From Bradyrhizobium liaoningense (GTDB taxonomy: Bacteria > Pseudomonadota > Alphaproteobacteria > Rhizobiales > Xanthobacteraceae), in contig NZ_JAFCJT010000001.1 of assembly GCF_018130785.1 (NCBI RefSeq), positions 186,001 to 250,000 on the forward strand: a DNA stretch of 64,000 nucleotides, given 5' to 3'. Position numbers and translations under genes: made by a program. The notes under the pieces are model-generated. The model made no database searches and had not been told where the DNA came from. It was given only the letters and a program-made list of their open reading frames with translations. Positions 50,026 through 60,466 of this stretch are shown here, piece after piece (position 1 is the first letter of the stretch; each line of letters opens with the position of its first letter).

Positions 50026-50958
50026 ATGGCGCAGTTACCTGCGAGCATCAAGGCCCGCGCGCGTGCGGCCGCCAAATCGCTCGGCGGAAGCCTGATCGGG
50101 GCCGCCACCGTCGGCATGCTGCGCACCACGCGCTATTTCGATCCGGCCAAGACCTCGGACTTCTTCTCCCGCGTGGTGAAGACGATCGGCCCGCGCCTGC
50201 GCGAGCACCGCATCGGCCGCGCCAACCTCACCGCGGCATTTCCGGAGAAGTCGCCGGAAGAAATCGAAACCATCCTGATGGGCGTGTGGGACAATCTCGG
50301 CCGCGTCGGCGCCGAATTCGCCCATATGGACCAGGTGTGGGATTACGACCGCGATCATCCGGAAAAAAGCCGGATCGAACTGCCCGAGCGCGGCATCGAG
50401 CTGTTCGACCAGATCCGCGACGACGGCAAGCCGGCGCTGATCTTCGCCGCGCATCTCGCCAACTGGGAACTGCCGGCGCTCGCCGCCGTCGAGCATGGGC
50501 TGGACACCGCGATCCTCTATCGCCGCCCGAACATCGCGTCCGCCGACCGCATCATCCAGGAGATGCGCCAGGTCAACATGGGAACGCTGATCCCTGCGGG
50601 GCGCGACGCCCCGCTCCGCCTTGCCCAGGCGCTGAAAGACGGCAAGCATGTCGCCATGCTGATCGACCAGTACCTGACCGGCGGCGTCGAAGTCACCTTC
50701 TTCGGCCGCAAGACCCGCGCCAACCCGATGCTGGCGCGCCTGCTCCGCCAGGTCGAATGCCCGATCCACGGCGTCCGCATCATCCGCCTGCCCGGCGGCC
50801 GCTTCCGCGGCGAGCTGACCGAGGAGATCAAGCCGGTGCGCGATGCCGAGGGCAAGATCGACATCCAGGGCACGACGCAGGCGATCACGAGCGTGGTGGA
50901 AGGCTGGGTGCGCGAGCATCCCGAGCAGTGGCTCTGGCTGCACAGAAGGTGGCGGTGA
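50026..50958 (+). CDS. lpxXL: Lipid A very-long-chain acyltransferase LpxXL
   Basis: A 310-residue inner-membrane acyltransferase of the LpxL/LpxM family. The catalytic HX4E motif is AAHLANWE (His about 143), followed by YRRPNI and the conserved DQYLTGG region. It attaches the long omega-hydroxylated chain from AcpXL to lipid A. ATG 50026 follows the ketosynthase stop by eight bases. The C-terminus ends in WLWLHRRWR as usual for this family. A longer open frame upstream is inside fabF1XL and is not coding. Confidence 0.9.
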   Translation: MAQLPASIKARARAAAKSLGGSLIGAATVGMLRTTRYFDPAKTSDFFSRVVKTIGPRLREHRIGRANLTAAFPEKSPEEIETILMGVWDNLGRVGAEFAHMDQVWDYDRDHPEKSRIELPERGIELFDQIRDDGKPALIFAAHLANWELPALAAVEHGLDTAILYRRPNIASADRIIQEMRQVNMGTLIPAGRDAPLRLAQALKDGKHVAMLIDQYLTGGVEVTFFGRKTRANPMLARLLRQVECPIHGVRIIRLPGGRFRGELTEEIKPVRDAEGKIDIQGTTQAITSVVEGWVREHPEQWLWLHRRWR

Positions 50959-50971
50959 TCTTGCACCGTTG

Positions 50972-51047
50972 TTGCGAGCGCAGCGAAGCAATCCAGACTC
51001 GTTCCGCGGAAACAGTCCGGATTGCTTTGTCGCTTCGCTCCTCGCAA
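50972..51047. repeat. Intergenic palindromic repeat between lpxXL and a binding-protein gene
   Basis: The left arm TTGCGAGCGCAGCGAAGCAA and right arm TTGCTTTGTCGCTTCGCTCC with CTCGCAA pair imperfectly around a loop near 51000. This is a common Bradyrhizobium-type unit. Situated between convergent genes, it may serve as a terminator. Confidence 0.7.
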
Positions 51048-51059
51048 TGGCGGGCGCTA

Positions 51060-52199
51060 TTAGCGCCCCGTCTTCACCTTGGTCCACAGCCGGTTGATGA
51101 CACGTTGGGTCGCCGGCTCGCGCGCGGTGATGACGAACAGTTTTGAAAGCGTCGCCTCGTCAGGATAGATGTTCTTGTCGCCAAGGATCTTCGGGTCGAC
51201 CAGCTTCTGGCTGGCGAGGTTGCCGTTCGCGTAGGACAGGAAGTCCGAGTTCTTGGCGGCGACGTCCGGACGGTAGAGATAGTTGATCAGCTCGTAGGCC
51301 TCCTTGACGTTCTTGGCATCGGCCGGGATCGCGAGATTGTCGAAGAACATCTGCGCGCCCTCCTTCGGGATCGCGTAGCCGATCTCGATGCCGCTGCTGT
51401 TGTCTTTCCTGGCTTCCGCCGCGCGGGCGCGGGCCTGCATGATGTCGCCGGACCAGCCGACCACGAAGCAGATCTCGCCGGTCGCGAGCGCGCTGAGATA
51501 TTCGGACGAGTGAAACTTGCGCACCGACGGGCGGACCTTGGCGACGACGTCGGCGGCCTTCTCGAGGTCGGCCTGCTTGGTCGAGTTCGGATCGAGCCCG
51601 AGATAGTTCAGCGCCGCCGGAAAGATGTCGTCGGCGGAGTCGAGCATGTGCACGCCGCAGTCTTTGAACTTTGCCAGATTCTCCGGCTTGAAGACGATGT
51701 CCCAGCTGTCGATCTTGGCGTCGGGACCGAGGATCGCCTTCACCTTGGCAACGTTGTAGCCGATGCCCGTCGTGCCCCACATGTAGTTGGCGGCGTAGAC
51801 GTTGCCGGGGTCGTAGATGCCAAGACGCTCGGTCACCACCGGCCAGGCATTGGCGAGGTTCGGCAGCTTCGACTTGTCGAGCTTCTGGAAGATGTTGGCC
51901 TTGATCTGGCGCTGGAGGAAGTACGCCGTGGGCACCACGACGTCATAACCGGACTTGCCGGCCATCAGGCGCGTCTCGAGCGTCTCGTTGGCATCGAACG
52001 TGTCGTAGACCACCTTGATGCCGGTCTCCTTGGTGAAGGCCTCCAAGACATCCGGCGCCATGTAGTTCGACCAGTTGTAGAAGTTGACGACCCGCTCCTC
52101 GGCGCCTGCGGGAGCGGAGAGCAACGTCAGCGCTGCGGCGATTGCAAAACCGAGGCAAAGCCAGGAAAAGCAAAGCCTCAAGCGGCTGACGTTCGTCAC
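51060..52199 (-). CDS. Spermidine/putrescine-type periplasmic binding protein (PotF-like)
   Basis: A 379-residue polyamine-binding family protein. The signal peptide covers about 1-33 (ending PAGA-EE). The mature protein begins with VVNFYNWSNYMAPDVL, the typical PotD/PotF opening, and contains GYDVVVPTAYFL and WGTTGIGYNV. The start is GTG 52199 with AGAGGT seven bases upstream; no good ATG exists. No potGHI genes are nearby. It follows the aminotransferase gene by six bases, suggesting uptake and transamination of an amine-containing substrate. Confidence 0.88.
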   Translation of the reverse strand: MTNVSRLRLCFSWLCLGFAIAAALTLLSAPAGAEERVVNFYNWSNYMAPDVLEAFTKETGIKVVYDTFDANETLETRLMAGKSGYDVVVPTAYFLQRQIKANIFQKLDKSKLPNLANAWPVVTERLGIYDPGNVYAANYMWGTTGIGYNVAKVKAILGPDAKIDSWDIVFKPENLAKFKDCGVHMLDSADDIFPAALNYLGLDPNSTKQADLEKAADVVAKVRPSVRKFHSSEYLSALATGEICFVVGWSGDIMQARARAAEARKDNSSGIEIGYAIPKEGAQMFFDNLAIPADAKNVKEAYELINYLYRPDVAAKNSDFLSYANGNLASQKLVDPKILGDKNIYPDEATLSKLFVITAREPATQRVINRLWTKVKTGR

Positions 52200-52205
52200 C
52201 GTGAT

Positions 52206-53387
52206 CTACCTCTTGCGCCCGCGCACCGCGTCAGACAGCCGCTCCAGCGCGGTGTCGAGCGTCTCGTCCTTCTTGGCAAAGCAGAAGCGCACCACGGAGG
52301 TCACCGCGTCCTGCTCGTAGAAGGCCGACACCGGGATCGCCGCGACCTTGTAGTCCTTCACGATGCGCCAGCAGAACTCGGTATCGCTCTCATTCAGTCC
52401 AAGCGGCGACAGGTCGACGGTGAGGAAGTAGGTGCCCTGCGATTTCAGCACGGGGAAGCCGAGGCTCTCCAGTCCCTTGGTCAGGCGGTCCCTGCTCCGC
52501 GTCAAATCCTTGCGCATCGACAGGAAGTAGTCGTCGGACTTGCCGAGGCCGTAGGCGACGGCCGCCTGCAGGTTCGGCGCGGTGGTGAAGGTCAGGAACT
52601 GGTGCACCTTGGCGGCGACGCGCAACAGCGGCGGCGCGGCGCAGACGAAGCCGATCTTCCAACCGGTCAGCGAAAAGATCTTGCCGGCCGAGCCGACCTT
52701 GATGGTGCGATCGCGCATGCCGGGGATGGTGATCAGCGGGATGTGCTTGTGCTCGTCGAAGGTGACATGCTCCCAGACCTCGTCGCAGATCGCGATGGCG
52801 TCGAACTCCTGGCAGTAGCGCGCCAGCAGTTCGAGGTCCTCGCGCGGATAGACCACCGCGGACGGATTCAGGGGATTGTTGAAGAGCACCGCCTTGGTCT
52901 TTGAATTGAAGACGCTTTTCAGCATGTCCTCATTCAGCCGCCAGTGCGGCGGCTCGAGCCGGACGAGCCGCGGGATGCCGCCGGCCTGGCGGATGATCGG
53001 CAGGTAGGAATCATAGACCGGCTGGAAGCAGACCACCTCGTCGCCGGGCTGGACCACCGCGAGGATCGCCGAGGTCAGCGCCTCGGTGCCGCCGGAGGTC
53101 ACCATCACCTCGCTCATCGGGTCGAGCTTGAGCCCGTGCCAGTGGCCGTAATGGGTCGCGATCGCCTGGCGCAGCTCCGGCAGGCCCATCATCGACGGAT
53201 ACTGGTTGTAGCCGTTCAGCGAGGCCTCGGCAGCGGCGCGGCGGATGTCCTCGGGGCCGGGATCGTCGGGAAAGCCCTGGCCGAGATTGATGGCGTTGTT
53301 GTCGCGCGCGGCCTGCGACATCGCCTCGAAGATGGTGACGGGAAGGTTGGCGAAGACCGTGTTGAGGGAAGAGCTCTTGGTCGTCAT
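52206..53387 (-). CDS. Class I/II PLP-dependent aminotransferase
   Basis: A 393-residue aminotransferase. The PLP lysine lies in SAGKIFSLTGWKIGF, the conserved NPLNPSAVVY corresponds to the NPHNP motif, and the N-terminal INLGQGFPDDPGP is typical of the kynurenine/methionine-type fold I group. ATG 53387 is chosen; GTG 53402 would overlap the rhodanese stop. Substrate unclear: glutamine transaminase K-like, methionine or kynurenine. Probably co-transcribed with the rhodanese gene and the binding-protein gene. Confidence 0.88.
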   Translation of the reverse strand: MTTKSSSLNTVFANLPVTIFEAMSQAARDNNAINLGQGFPDDPGPEDIRRAAAEASLNGYNQYPSMMGLPELRQAIATHYGHWHGLKLDPMSEVMVTSGGTEALTSAILAVVQPGDEVVCFQPVYDSYLPIIRQAGGIPRLVRLEPPHWRLNEDMLKSVFNSKTKAVLFNNPLNPSAVVYPREDLELLARYCQEFDAIAICDEVWEHVTFDEHKHIPLITIPGMRDRTIKVGSAGKIFSLTGWKIGFVCAAPPLLRVAAKVHQFLTFTTAPNLQAAVAYGLGKSDDYFLSMRKDLTRSRDRLTKGLESLGFPVLKSQGTYFLTVDLSPLGLNESDTEFCWRIVKDYKVAAIPVSAFYEQDAVTSVVRFCFAKKDETLDTALERLSDAVRGRKR

Positions 53388-53394
53388 CGCGAGG

Positions 53395-53721
53395 TCAGCC
53401 ACCGACCTTGCTGGGAAGACCCGCCGCTTTCCAGCCCAGCATGCCGCCGGCCAGATGCTTGTCGTAAGGCAGGCCCGCCGCCTGCGCCGCGAGGGAGGCC
53501 GTCACCGAGCGTTTTCCGGAGCGGCAGGCGAACACAACCTCCTTGCCGGCGGGATCGGGGATCGCCTTGGGGTCGAAGGTCGAGAGTGGAACCACGACGC
53601 CATAGGGATAGGCCTCGGCTTCGACTTCATTCGGCTCGCGCACGTCGACGAGCAGATAGCGCCCTTCCGCAACACCCTTGGAGACCTCGTCCGGGGTCAG
53701 ATCCTGTACCTGGTTTGCCAC
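53395..53721 (-). CDS. Single-domain rhodanese
   Basis: A 108-residue rhodanese-like protein. The active-site Cys is in VVFACRSGKRS (about residue 66), and LLVDVREPNEV is the family N-terminal signature. The start GTG 53721 has the strong ribosome site GGAGG five bases away; longer frames upstream are not coding. Cytoplasmic sulfurtransferase, perhaps for persulfide handling. Only eight bases separate it from the aminotransferase gene. Confidence 0.88.
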   Translation of the reverse strand: MANQVQDLTPDEVSKGVAEGRYLLVDVREPNEVEAEAYPYGVVVPLSTFDPKAIPDPAGKEVVFACRSGKRSVTASLAAQAAGLPYDKHLAGGMLGWKAAGLPSKVGG

Positions 53722-54025
53722 ATCATCCTCCAACGTCGCGAGCCGCCTGCCGGGGCGATCCCGGCGGGCGGCAACCTCGCCTCTCGGCAGGCGAAAATCA
53801 AGCGCTACAAAGGCTTGAGCTGTATGCCGCAAGTTAAAGCTAAATCGCAGCGACTTGAAGGGCGGCTTTCAGAATGCCTGAAACTCCTGCCTCATCTCTC
53901 ACCGCGAGTTCAGTGTCATTCCCCGCGAAAGCGGGGAATCCAGTACGCCGCCGCGCCTCGGTTCTAGCCGCGCCGCCTCTGGAATACTGGATCGCCCGGG
54001 CAAGCCGGGCGACGATGGCGGGGGG
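53722..54025. other. 304-base intergenic region with a palindromic repeat
   Basis: The space between the kup gene end and the rhodanese start. The left half is filled by a Bradyrhizobium-type repeat (53914-54022); the right part should carry the rhodanese operon promoter, but no clear -35/-10 pair was found. No gene seen. Confidence 0.55.
53914..54022. repeat. Long palindromic intergenic repeat
   Basis: Contains the hairpin TTCCCCGC-GAAA-GCGGGGAA and, after GGAATACTGGATCGCCCGG, the second hairpin CGCCCGG-GCAAG-CCGGGCG. The outer parts TGTCATTCCCC and the ending GATGGCGG are typical of a repeat seen many times in Bradyrhizobium genomes. It could terminate transcription from the kup or rhodanese side. 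Confidence 0.7.
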
Positions 54026-55954
54026 CTAGATCGTCACCTGCGTTCCGACCTCGACCACGCGGCCAGACGGGATCTGGAAATAGTCGGTGGCGTCGTTGGC
54101 GGAGCGGCTGAGCGAGATGAAGAGGCGGTCCTGCCAGCGCGGCATGCCGGAATGGGCGGCGGGCTTGAGCGCCCTCCGCGACAGGAAGAACGAGGTCGAC
54201 ATGATGTCGAACTGCCAGCCGAGCTTGCGAGCGATCGCCAGCGCCTTCGGCACGTTGGGCGATTCCATGAAGCCGAACTTCAGCGTCACCTTGGAGAAGG
54301 TCGGTGAGATCTGCTCCAGCTTGACGCGCTCGGCCGGATCGATGCGCGGGGTCTGCGCGGTCTCGATGGTGAGAATGACATTCTTCTCATGCAGAACTTT
54401 GTAGTGTTTCAGACTATGCATCAGCGCAGTCGGCGCGCTGAGCGGATCGCTGGTCAGGAACACGGCGGTGCCGGGCACACGCTGCGGCGGCCGCTTCTCC
54501 AGCATCGCCACGAGGTCGGCGAGCGGGAACTCGAGCTTGCGCGACTTCTCGAACAACAGCCGGCTGCCGCGCCGCCACGTGTACATCAGGATGATCATGA
54601 GTGCGCCGAGCGCGAGCGGCACCCAGCCGCCCTCGAACACCTTGAGCAGGTTCGCGGTCAGGAAGGTCAGGTCGAGGCACAGGAACGGGGCGATCAGCGC
54701 GGCGGCGGCGAGCGGCTTCCACCGCCAGCCCTTCCAGATCACCACAAAGCCCATCATAGCGGTGACCACCATGGTCCCGGTGACGGAGATGCCGTAGGCG
54801 GAGGCCAGCGCGCTGGAGGAGCGGAACAGCAGCACCAGCAGCACCACCGCGACCAGCAGAAGCTGGTTGATGCGCGGGATGAAGATTTGGCCGGAATGGG
54901 CTTCAGAGGTATGGCGAATTTCGAAGCGCGGCAGCAGTCCGAGCTGGATCGCCTGGCGCGTCAGCGAATAGGCACCGGTGATGACGGCCTGGCTCGCGAT
55001 CACAGTCGCGGCGGTGGCGAGCACGACCATGCAGCCGCGGAAGAAGCCTTGCGGGAAGAGCTGGAAGAATGGGCTCACGATCGCGCCGGGATCGCCGAGG
55101 ACGAGAGCGCCCTGCCCCAGATAGTTCAGCGCCAGCGACGGCAGCACGATGAACAGCCAGGCGGTCTGGATCGGCCGCTTGCCGAAATGGCCGAGGTCCG
55201 CATAGAGCGCCTCGGCACCGGTGACCGCCAGGAACACGGCGCCGAGCGTCACGAAGCCGATGATGCCGTGGTGGAACATGAAGGACACGGCGTAGAGCGG
55301 GTTCAGCGCGAACAGCACCTGTGGCTGCTCCATGATCGGGTGGATTGCCGCGGTCGCGATCACCGCGAACCAGACGCACATCACCGGACCGAAGAACGCG
55401 GCGACGCGGGCGGTGCCGCGCGACTGCACGGCGAACAGGCCGACCAGGATGATTACCGTCAACGGGACGATGTAGGGCTCGAAGTGCAGAGTGATGTCCT
55501 TCATGCCTTCGATGGCCGACAGCACCGAAAGCGCCGGCGTGATCACGGCGTCGCCGTAGAACAGCGCGCCGGAAATGATCCCGAGCAGGACGATGGTCGC
55601 CCCGCCGGTGCCGACCGCGCGCTGGGCCAGCGCCATCAACGCCAGCGTGCCGCCCTCGCCATTGTTATCGGCACGGAGCAGGATCACGACGTATTTGAGC
55701 GTCACCACGACGATGAGCGCCCACAGGATCAGCGAGAGCACGCCGAGCACGGCCGCCGGCGTCGGCACCCCCTCCGCGCCCGAGGCCGCCATCACCGCCT
55801 CGCGGAACGCGTAGAGCGGGCTGGTGCCGATATCGCCGTAGACGACGCCGATGCTGCCGAGCGTCAGCGCGCCGAAACGGGCGGTGGTGTGGGCTTCGCC
55901 ATGCTTATTGGCCGCCGCCGTTTCCGGGGCGGAAATCGCTACGTCACTTGTCAT
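54026..55954 (-). CDS. kup: KUP-family potassium transporter (copy 1)
   Basis: A 642-residue low-affinity K+ uptake system. The N-terminal signature [22 protein letters not shown] is kept over about residues 32-53, followed by 12 helices and a C-terminal cytoplasmic domain of about 150 residues ending [14 protein letters not shown]. It shares most blocks with the neighbouring copy upstream, so the two arose by tandem duplication. Constitutive K+ uptake coupled to protons is expected. The intergenic gap between the copies is 143 bases. Confidence 0.93.
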   Translation of the reverse strand: MTSDVAISAPETAAANKHGEAHTTARFGALTLGSIGVVYGDIGTSPLYAFREAVMAASGAEGVPTPAAVLGVLSLILWALIVVVTLKYVVILLRADNNGEGGTLALMALAQRAVGTGGATIVLLGIISGALFYGDAVITPALSVLSAIEGMKDITLHFEPYIVPLTVIILVGLFAVQSRGTARVAAFFGPVMCVWFAVIATAAIHPIMEQPQVLFALNPLYAVSFMFHHGIIGFVTLGAVFLAVTGAEALYADLGHFGKRPIQTAWLFIVLPSLALNYLGQGALVLGDPGAIVSPFFQLFPQGFFRGCMVVLATAATVIASQAVITGAYSLTRQAIQLGLLPRFEIRHTSEAHSGQIFIPRINQLLLVAVVLLVLLFRSSSALASAYGISVTGTMVVTAMMGFVVIWKGWRWKPLAAAALIAPFLCLDLTFLTANLLKVFEGGWVPLALGALMIILMYTWRRGSRLLFEKSRKLEFPLADLVAMLEKRPPQRVPGTAVFLTSDPLSAPTALMHSLKHYKVLHEKNVILTIETAQTPRIDPAERVKLEQISPTFSKVTLKFGFMESPNVPKALAIARKLGWQFDIMSTSFFLSRRALKPAAHSGMPRWQDRLFISLSRSANDATDYFQIPSGRVVEVGTQVTI

Positions 55955-56097
55955 GGGAGAGCCCAGTGGCCTCTAGAAATGCTTCACTGCACAACGGCGG
56001 AAGAGAGCGCGCGGCTTATAGTCCTGCGCTGCCGGCATAGCCTAGCCCGATTTTGGGCCTTTGCCATGCGAAATTTGCATGGGTCAGCCAATTGCGT

Positions 56098-57996
56098 TCA
56101 GATGGTGACTTGAGTCCCGACTTCAACCACCCGTCCGGTCGGAATCTGGAAATAGTCGGTGGCGTCGTTGGCGGACCGGCTCAGCGCGATGAAGAGATGA
56201 TCCTGCCACAGCGGCATGCCCGACTGGGCCGAGGCCTTGAGCGACCTTCGCGACACGAAGAACGAGGTCGACATGATGTCGAACTGCCAGCCCTGCTTGC
56301 GCGCGATCGCGAGCGCCTTGGGCACGTTCGGCTGCTCCATGTAGCCAAAGCGCAGCCGGACCTTGGAGAACTTCTCGCTGATCTTCTCCATCCTGAACCG
56401 CTCGGACAGGTCGACCCGCGGCGTGTGCGCGGTCTCGATGGTCAGGACCACGTTGTGCTCGTGGAGCACCTTGTTGTGCTTGAGATTGTGCAGCAGCGCG
56501 GTCGGCACGAAGGCGGGATCGCTGGTCAGGAACACCGCGGTGCCCTTGACGATGTGCGGCGGGCGCTTTTCGAGGCTGCGGATCAGGTCGTCGAGCGGCA
56601 CCTCGATCCGGCGCGTCTTCTGGAGCAGGATGCCGGTCCCCTTGCGCCAGGTCCAGATCGTTCCCGCCATGGCGACACCGAACAGCAGTGGCACCCAGGC
56701 GCCCTCGAGCAGCTTGAGCAGATTGGCACTGAAGAAGCTGATGTCGACGACGACGAAGGGCACGATCACTGCCGCAGCCGTCGCGGCGCGCCAGTTCCAC
56801 AGTTTCCAGATCACGACGAAGCCCATGACGCCGTCGGCAACCATGGTGGTGGAGACCGCGATGCCGTAGGCCGAAGCCAGATTGCTGGGGGTGTGGAACA
56901 GCAGCACCAGCAGCATCACACCGATCAGCAGCAGCCGGTTCACCCGCGGCAGATAGATCTGGCCGGCATGGGTCTCGGAGGTGTAGCGCACCTCGAAGCG
57001 CGGCAGGAGGCCAAGCTGCACCGCCTGATAGACCAGCGAATAGGCGCCGGTGATCACGGCCTGACTGGCGATCACGGTCGCCGCGGTCGCAAGTCCGACC
57101 AGCGGCAGCACCAGACTCTCGGGCACCATACGATAGAACGAATGCTCGATCGCGCTGGGATCGGACAGCACCAGCGCGCCCTGCCCGAAATAGTTGAGCA
57201 GGAGCGCAGGCAGCACGAAGAACATCCAGGCCGACTGAATCGGCTTGCGGCCGAAATGGCCGAGATCGGCGTAGAGCGCCTCGCCGCCCGTGACTGCCAG
57301 GAACACGGCGCCCAGCGTGACCAGCCCGATCGTGCCGTGCGACAGCAGGAATTGCAGCGCATAATAGGGATTGATTGCCACCAGCACCGACGGATCGTCG
57401 GCGATGTGCACGGCGCCCATCACCGCAAGAACGGTGAACCAGACCACCATCACCGGGCCGAAGGCCGAGGCCACCAGCGCCGTCCCCCTGCTCTGGACCG
57501 CAAAGAGCAGCGCCAGGATGAGAACGGTGAGCGGCACGACGTAGTGCTCGAACGCCGGCGTCGCGAGCTTGAGACCCTCGACCGCGGACAGCACCGAGAT
57601 CGCCGGCGTGATCATGGAATCGCCGATGAACATGGATGCGCCGACCACGCCGAGCGCGAGCAGGAACCAGCTTCGCCGTCCGAGCGCGCGCTGGCCAAGC
57701 GCCATCAGCGAGAGCGTGCCGCCCTCCCCGTTATTGTCGGCGCGCAGCAGGAGCAGGACGTATTTGGCGGTGACGACGATAAAGAGCGCCCACAGGATCA
57801 GCGAGAGCACGCCGAGCACCATGACCCGCGACACCGGCTCGCCATGGGCCGCGCCCCTGACCGCCTCGTGGAATGCGTAGAGTGGCGAGGTGCCGATATC
57901 GCCGAAGACAACGCCGATGCTTCCGAGCGTCAGGCCCCAGAAACCCGAGGTGACCGGCCCGTCCTGAGCGTCGGTCGATGTGATGCTCGCCGTCAT
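56098..57996 (-). CDS. kup: KUP-family potassium transporter (copy 2)
   Basis: A 632-residue paralogue of the adjacent transporter. The N-terminal [18 protein letters not shown] and the C-terminal [12 protein letters not shown] are nearly the same. ATG 57996 gives the standard N-terminus; a frame opening at 58080 would add 28 non-homologous residues. The copies differ in loops and the first 30 residues, so they might differ in affinity or regulation. In Bradyrhizobium several kup genes are common. Confidence 0.92.
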   Translation of the reverse strand: MTASITSTDAQDGPVTSGFWGLTLGSIGVVFGDIGTSPLYAFHEAVRGAAHGEPVSRVMVLGVLSLILWALFIVVTAKYVLLLLRADNNGEGGTLSLMALGQRALGRRSWFLLALGVVGASMFIGDSMITPAISVLSAVEGLKLATPAFEHYVVPLTVLILALLFAVQSRGTALVASAFGPVMVVWFTVLAVMGAVHIADDPSVLVAINPYYALQFLLSHGTIGLVTLGAVFLAVTGGEALYADLGHFGRKPIQSAWMFFVLPALLLNYFGQGALVLSDPSAIEHSFYRMVPESLVLPLVGLATAATVIASQAVITGAYSLVYQAVQLGLLPRFEVRYTSETHAGQIYLPRVNRLLLIGVMLLVLLFHTPSNLASAYGIAVSTTMVADGVMGFVVIWKLWNWRAATAAAVIVPFVVVDISFFSANLLKLLEGAWVPLLFGVAMAGTIWTWRKGTGILLQKTRRIEVPLDDLIRSLEKRPPHIVKGTAVFLTSDPAFVPTALLHNLKHNKVLHEHNVVLTIETAHTPRVDLSERFRMEKISEKFSKVRLRFGYMEQPNVPKALAIARKQGWQFDIMSTSFFVSRRSLKASAQSGMPLWQDHLFIALSRSANDATDYFQIPTGRVVEVGTQVTI

Positions 57997-58170
57997 GAGA
58001 GATGAGAAACGCTTCTTCCCGAGAATTGATCCGGCGCCTTTTGACGGTTCCGGCGCGCCTGTCAATCGGCACACCACCATAGCAGCCGCCGGGGCAGATG
58101 CTGTGACGGCGTAGTAACTGTCGCCGCCAGCGCGACGACATGCCTCAGGTAAGATGGTAGCGCAAGTGCC

Positions 58171-59001
58171 CTACGGCTTCAAATTAGGCGGCAGCGGCGG
58201 ATCCTCGCGCATCAGCGTGATCGTCACCCGCCGGTTGGCCGCAAGCGAAGGATCGTCCGGAAACAGCGGCTGGGTGTCCGCCTTGCCGGCGACGGCGAAG
58301 ATGTGGGATGGCGGCAGGCCCTCGCGTTCGAGGATCTGACGCACGGCATTGGCGCGGTCGGCCGACAGGTCGAAGGCGCCATAGTCGCTGCGCGTCGGCA
58401 CGAATCCGGCCGCGGTGTGGCCGGCGATCGAGACACGGAGCGGCGTTGCCTTCAGCGGGATCGCAAGCTTCTCGATCAGGCGGCGGGTGCGGTCATACGG
58501 CACCTTGGAGCCGTCGGCGAACATCGAGCGGCCGTCCTGGTCGACGATCTCCAGGTTGAGGCCCTGCTTGGTCTCCTCGAACATGATGTGCTTGGACATC
58601 TCGGTCAGTTCCGGCATGTCCTGCAACGCCTGGCGCAGCGAGGCCGCGGCGAGCGCGAAATTGCGGTCGACCTTGATCTTCGCGCCCGACGTGCGGTCGC
58701 GGTCCTCCTGATCCGGCGTCGGCGTGTTGGAAGCGTCCTCGGGCTGGATGTGGTCGACGTTCTTCAGCCGCGGGCGGGTCGGCAGGCCGTCGGACTCGAC
58801 GATACCGGCGTAGCGCGCCTCGCTCTGCACGCCGAACGCGTCGCGCATGGAGCCCGCGACGATCTTCAGCTTGTTGGCGTCCTGCGTCGAGAACGCGACG
58901 AGCATCACGAAGAAGCTCATCATCAGGCCCATCAGGTCGGCGAAGGTCACGAACCAGCCGTGACCGCCACCGTGAGCATCGCCGCGCTTCTTCTTGGCCA
59001 T
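58171..59001 (-). CDS. motB: Flagellar motor protein MotB
   Basis: A 276-residue stator protein. A single membrane helix near residues 17-38 has the ion-binding Asp D22 in FADLMGLMMSFF. A linker with Asp/Pro-rich sequence follows, then the peptidoglycan-binding OmpA-like domain (SIAGHTAAGF, LSADRANAV, NRRVTI). It assembles with MotA, whose gene lies upstream by 24 bases in the same orientation, to power flagellar rotation by ion flow. No other flagellar gene is in the window. Confidence 0.9.
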   Translation of the reverse strand: MAKKKRGDAHGGGHGWFVTFADLMGLMMSFFVMLVAFSTQDANKLKIVAGSMRDAFGVQSEARYAGIVESDGLPTRPRLKNVDHIQPEDASNTPTPDQEDRDRTSGAKIKVDRNFALAAASLRQALQDMPELTEMSKHIMFEETKQGLNLEIVDQDGRSMFADGSKVPYDRTRRLIEKLAIPLKATPLRVSIAGHTAAGFVPTRSDYGAFDLSADRANAVRQILEREGLPPSHIFAVAGKADTQPLFPDDPSLAANRRVTITLMREDPPLPPNLKP

Positions 59002-59025
59002 CTCTCGAGATCCCGGGGAGCGGCT

Positions 59026-59799
59026 TTACGCCGGCACCGGCTCGCCCTCGGCGTGACGATGCTTCTCCGGCAAATAGGCCAGCAGCATTTCGCGCACGAG
59101 CGTCGGGCTCTTGGAGTCGCGGATCATCAGGATGCCGTCGATGATCAGTGTGCGGTTGGTTTCCTCGTCGAGCAGCTTGCCGTGCAGCTTGTCGGCGATC
59201 GGCAGACAGAACAGGTTCGCGACGAGTGCACCGTAGAGGGTCGCGAGCAGCGCGGTCGCCATGAACGGGCCGAGCTTGGAGGGATCGGTCATGTTGGCGA
59301 ACATCTGCACCATGCCGATCAGGGTGCCGATCATGCCGAAGGCCGGGGCGCAGTCGCCGATGGCGCGGTAGATCTTGCTGCCTTCGTCGAGGTGCATGAG
59401 GAAGTTGTCGCGGTCACGCTCGAGATTGTCGCGGATGAAGTCGAGGTCGTAACCGTCGGCGACGTAGCGGATGCCCTTGGCGAGGAACGGCTCGTCGGTC
59501 TCGACCTTTTCGAGGCCGACCGGGCCCTGCTTGCGGGCGATCTCGGCGATACGGGCGAGCTCGTCGACGAGGTCATGGGCCGACAGGCGGCTCATGGTGA
59601 AAGCGAACTTGGCGCCGAGCGGAAGGCCGTGCAGGAGCGCGCTGAGCGGAAAGCGGATCATGGTGGCGGAGATCGAGCCGCCGAAGATGATGATCATGGC
59701 ATGTTCGGAGACGAACATGTGGAGGTCGCCGCCCATGAAGATCATCGCCGTAATGACGATGATGCCCGCAATGAGCCCGACGCTCGTCATGATATCCAT
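59026..59799 (-). CDS. motA: Flagellar motor protein MotA
   Basis: A 257-residue stator subunit with four membrane helices. Conserved parts include IIFGGSISATMIRFPL, the cytoplasmic loop with charged residues, and the AIGDCAPAFGMIGTLIGMV segment with the conserved proline before TM3; GPFMATALLATLYGALVAN is TM4. ATG 59799 has GGAG seven bases upstream. It is more like PomA/MotA of the shorter class (about 255 residues) than the longer E. coli protein. Operon with motB. Confidence 0.9.
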   Translation of the reverse strand: MDIMTSVGLIAGIIVITAMIFMGGDLHMFVSEHAMIIIFGGSISATMIRFPLSALLHGLPLGAKFAFTMSRLSAHDLVDELARIAEIARKQGPVGLEKVETDEPFLAKGIRYVADGYDLDFIRDNLERDRDNFLMHLDEGSKIYRAIGDCAPAFGMIGTLIGMVQMFANMTDPSKLGPFMATALLATLYGALVANLFCLPIADKLHGKLLDEETNRTLIIDGILMIRDSKSPTLVREMLLAYLPEKHRHAEGEPVPA

Positions 59800-60132
59800 G
59801 GGACACTCCAACGCGAACGCAACAACGGCCGTCCTGGCCGCTGGCGCGGCCCAACCCCGAACCGCATCGGAAACCCTAGAGCGCCGCCCTTAAAGCCGCG
59901 TAAAGGTTAAGTTGAGCCGCCACGCCAGACCGGCGCGGCGCGCTGACAGGACGCCGGCCTTGCCGGCCACCGGCAGGAATCTCAACACTTCGCTAACCAT
60001 GACAGTTCGCGACAGGGCAACAGGCCCACCACCTCAAGACTGAGCGCGCACCTTCATCGTGCGAGCGCTTCGGCTGCGGCCCTGGGCCACATCCGGGACG
60101 AAGGATCAATTGATATTCTGAAGCGGGGCGGC
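59800..60132. other. 333-base intergenic region between divergent motA and a membrane protein gene
   Basis: Divergent leaders of motA and the small plus-strand membrane protein. An internal inverted repeat GCCGGCCTTGCCGGC is at about 59951-59965. An AT-rich GATATTCT near 60110 could be part of the rightward promoter. No gene is supported here. Confidence 0.45.
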
Positions 60133-60450
60133 ATGCTCATGGCGGGAGCCATCGCAATGTTGACGCTGTTCGGTCTTCTCACCGCGCTGCCCGCGGTGCT
60201 GGCGCTCCATCTGCTCGAGCCGGAGCTCGTCCTGCCGGCGTTCAGCGTGCTGCTGTTTGTCGAGGCCGGCTTTGCCGTGATTGCAGCGCGCCTGATTCAC
60301 TTCCCTGATAATGCCGACAACATCACCCCGTGGGATCTTGCGGGCGGCTTCACCCTCGTCGGATGTGCCGCCGCAGTGTTCGGCGAGCCGGATCAAGCCG
60401 CCCTGTTTCTGACGGAACAGGGTGGCCCACGGCCGGCATCACGGCCGTAG
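60133..60450 (+). CDS. Hypothetical small membrane protein
   Basis: A 105-residue protein with two to three hydrophobic helices (AIAMLTLFGLLTALPAVLAL; LPAFSVLLFVEAGFAVIA; a weaker one near 70-85) and a polar Gly/Pro/Arg-rich tail. ATG 60133, or 60139, is plausible; AAGCGGGG lies upstream. Not recognised. Convergent with the RraA-like gene. Confidence 0.6.
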   Translation: MLMAGAIAMLTLFGLLTALPAVLALHLLEPELVLPAFSVLLFVEAGFAVIAARLIHFPDNADNITPWDLAGGFTLVGCAAAVFGEPDQAALFLTEQGGPRPASRP

Positions 60451-60466
60451 GTCGTTCGGCCGGGCC

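Noticed and set aside
54389..58005. Two long plus-strand frames (574 and 650 residues) opposite the kup genes
   Set aside because: Shadow frames of two homologous transporters; composition is His/Gln/Arg/Asp-rich with no recognisable domain.
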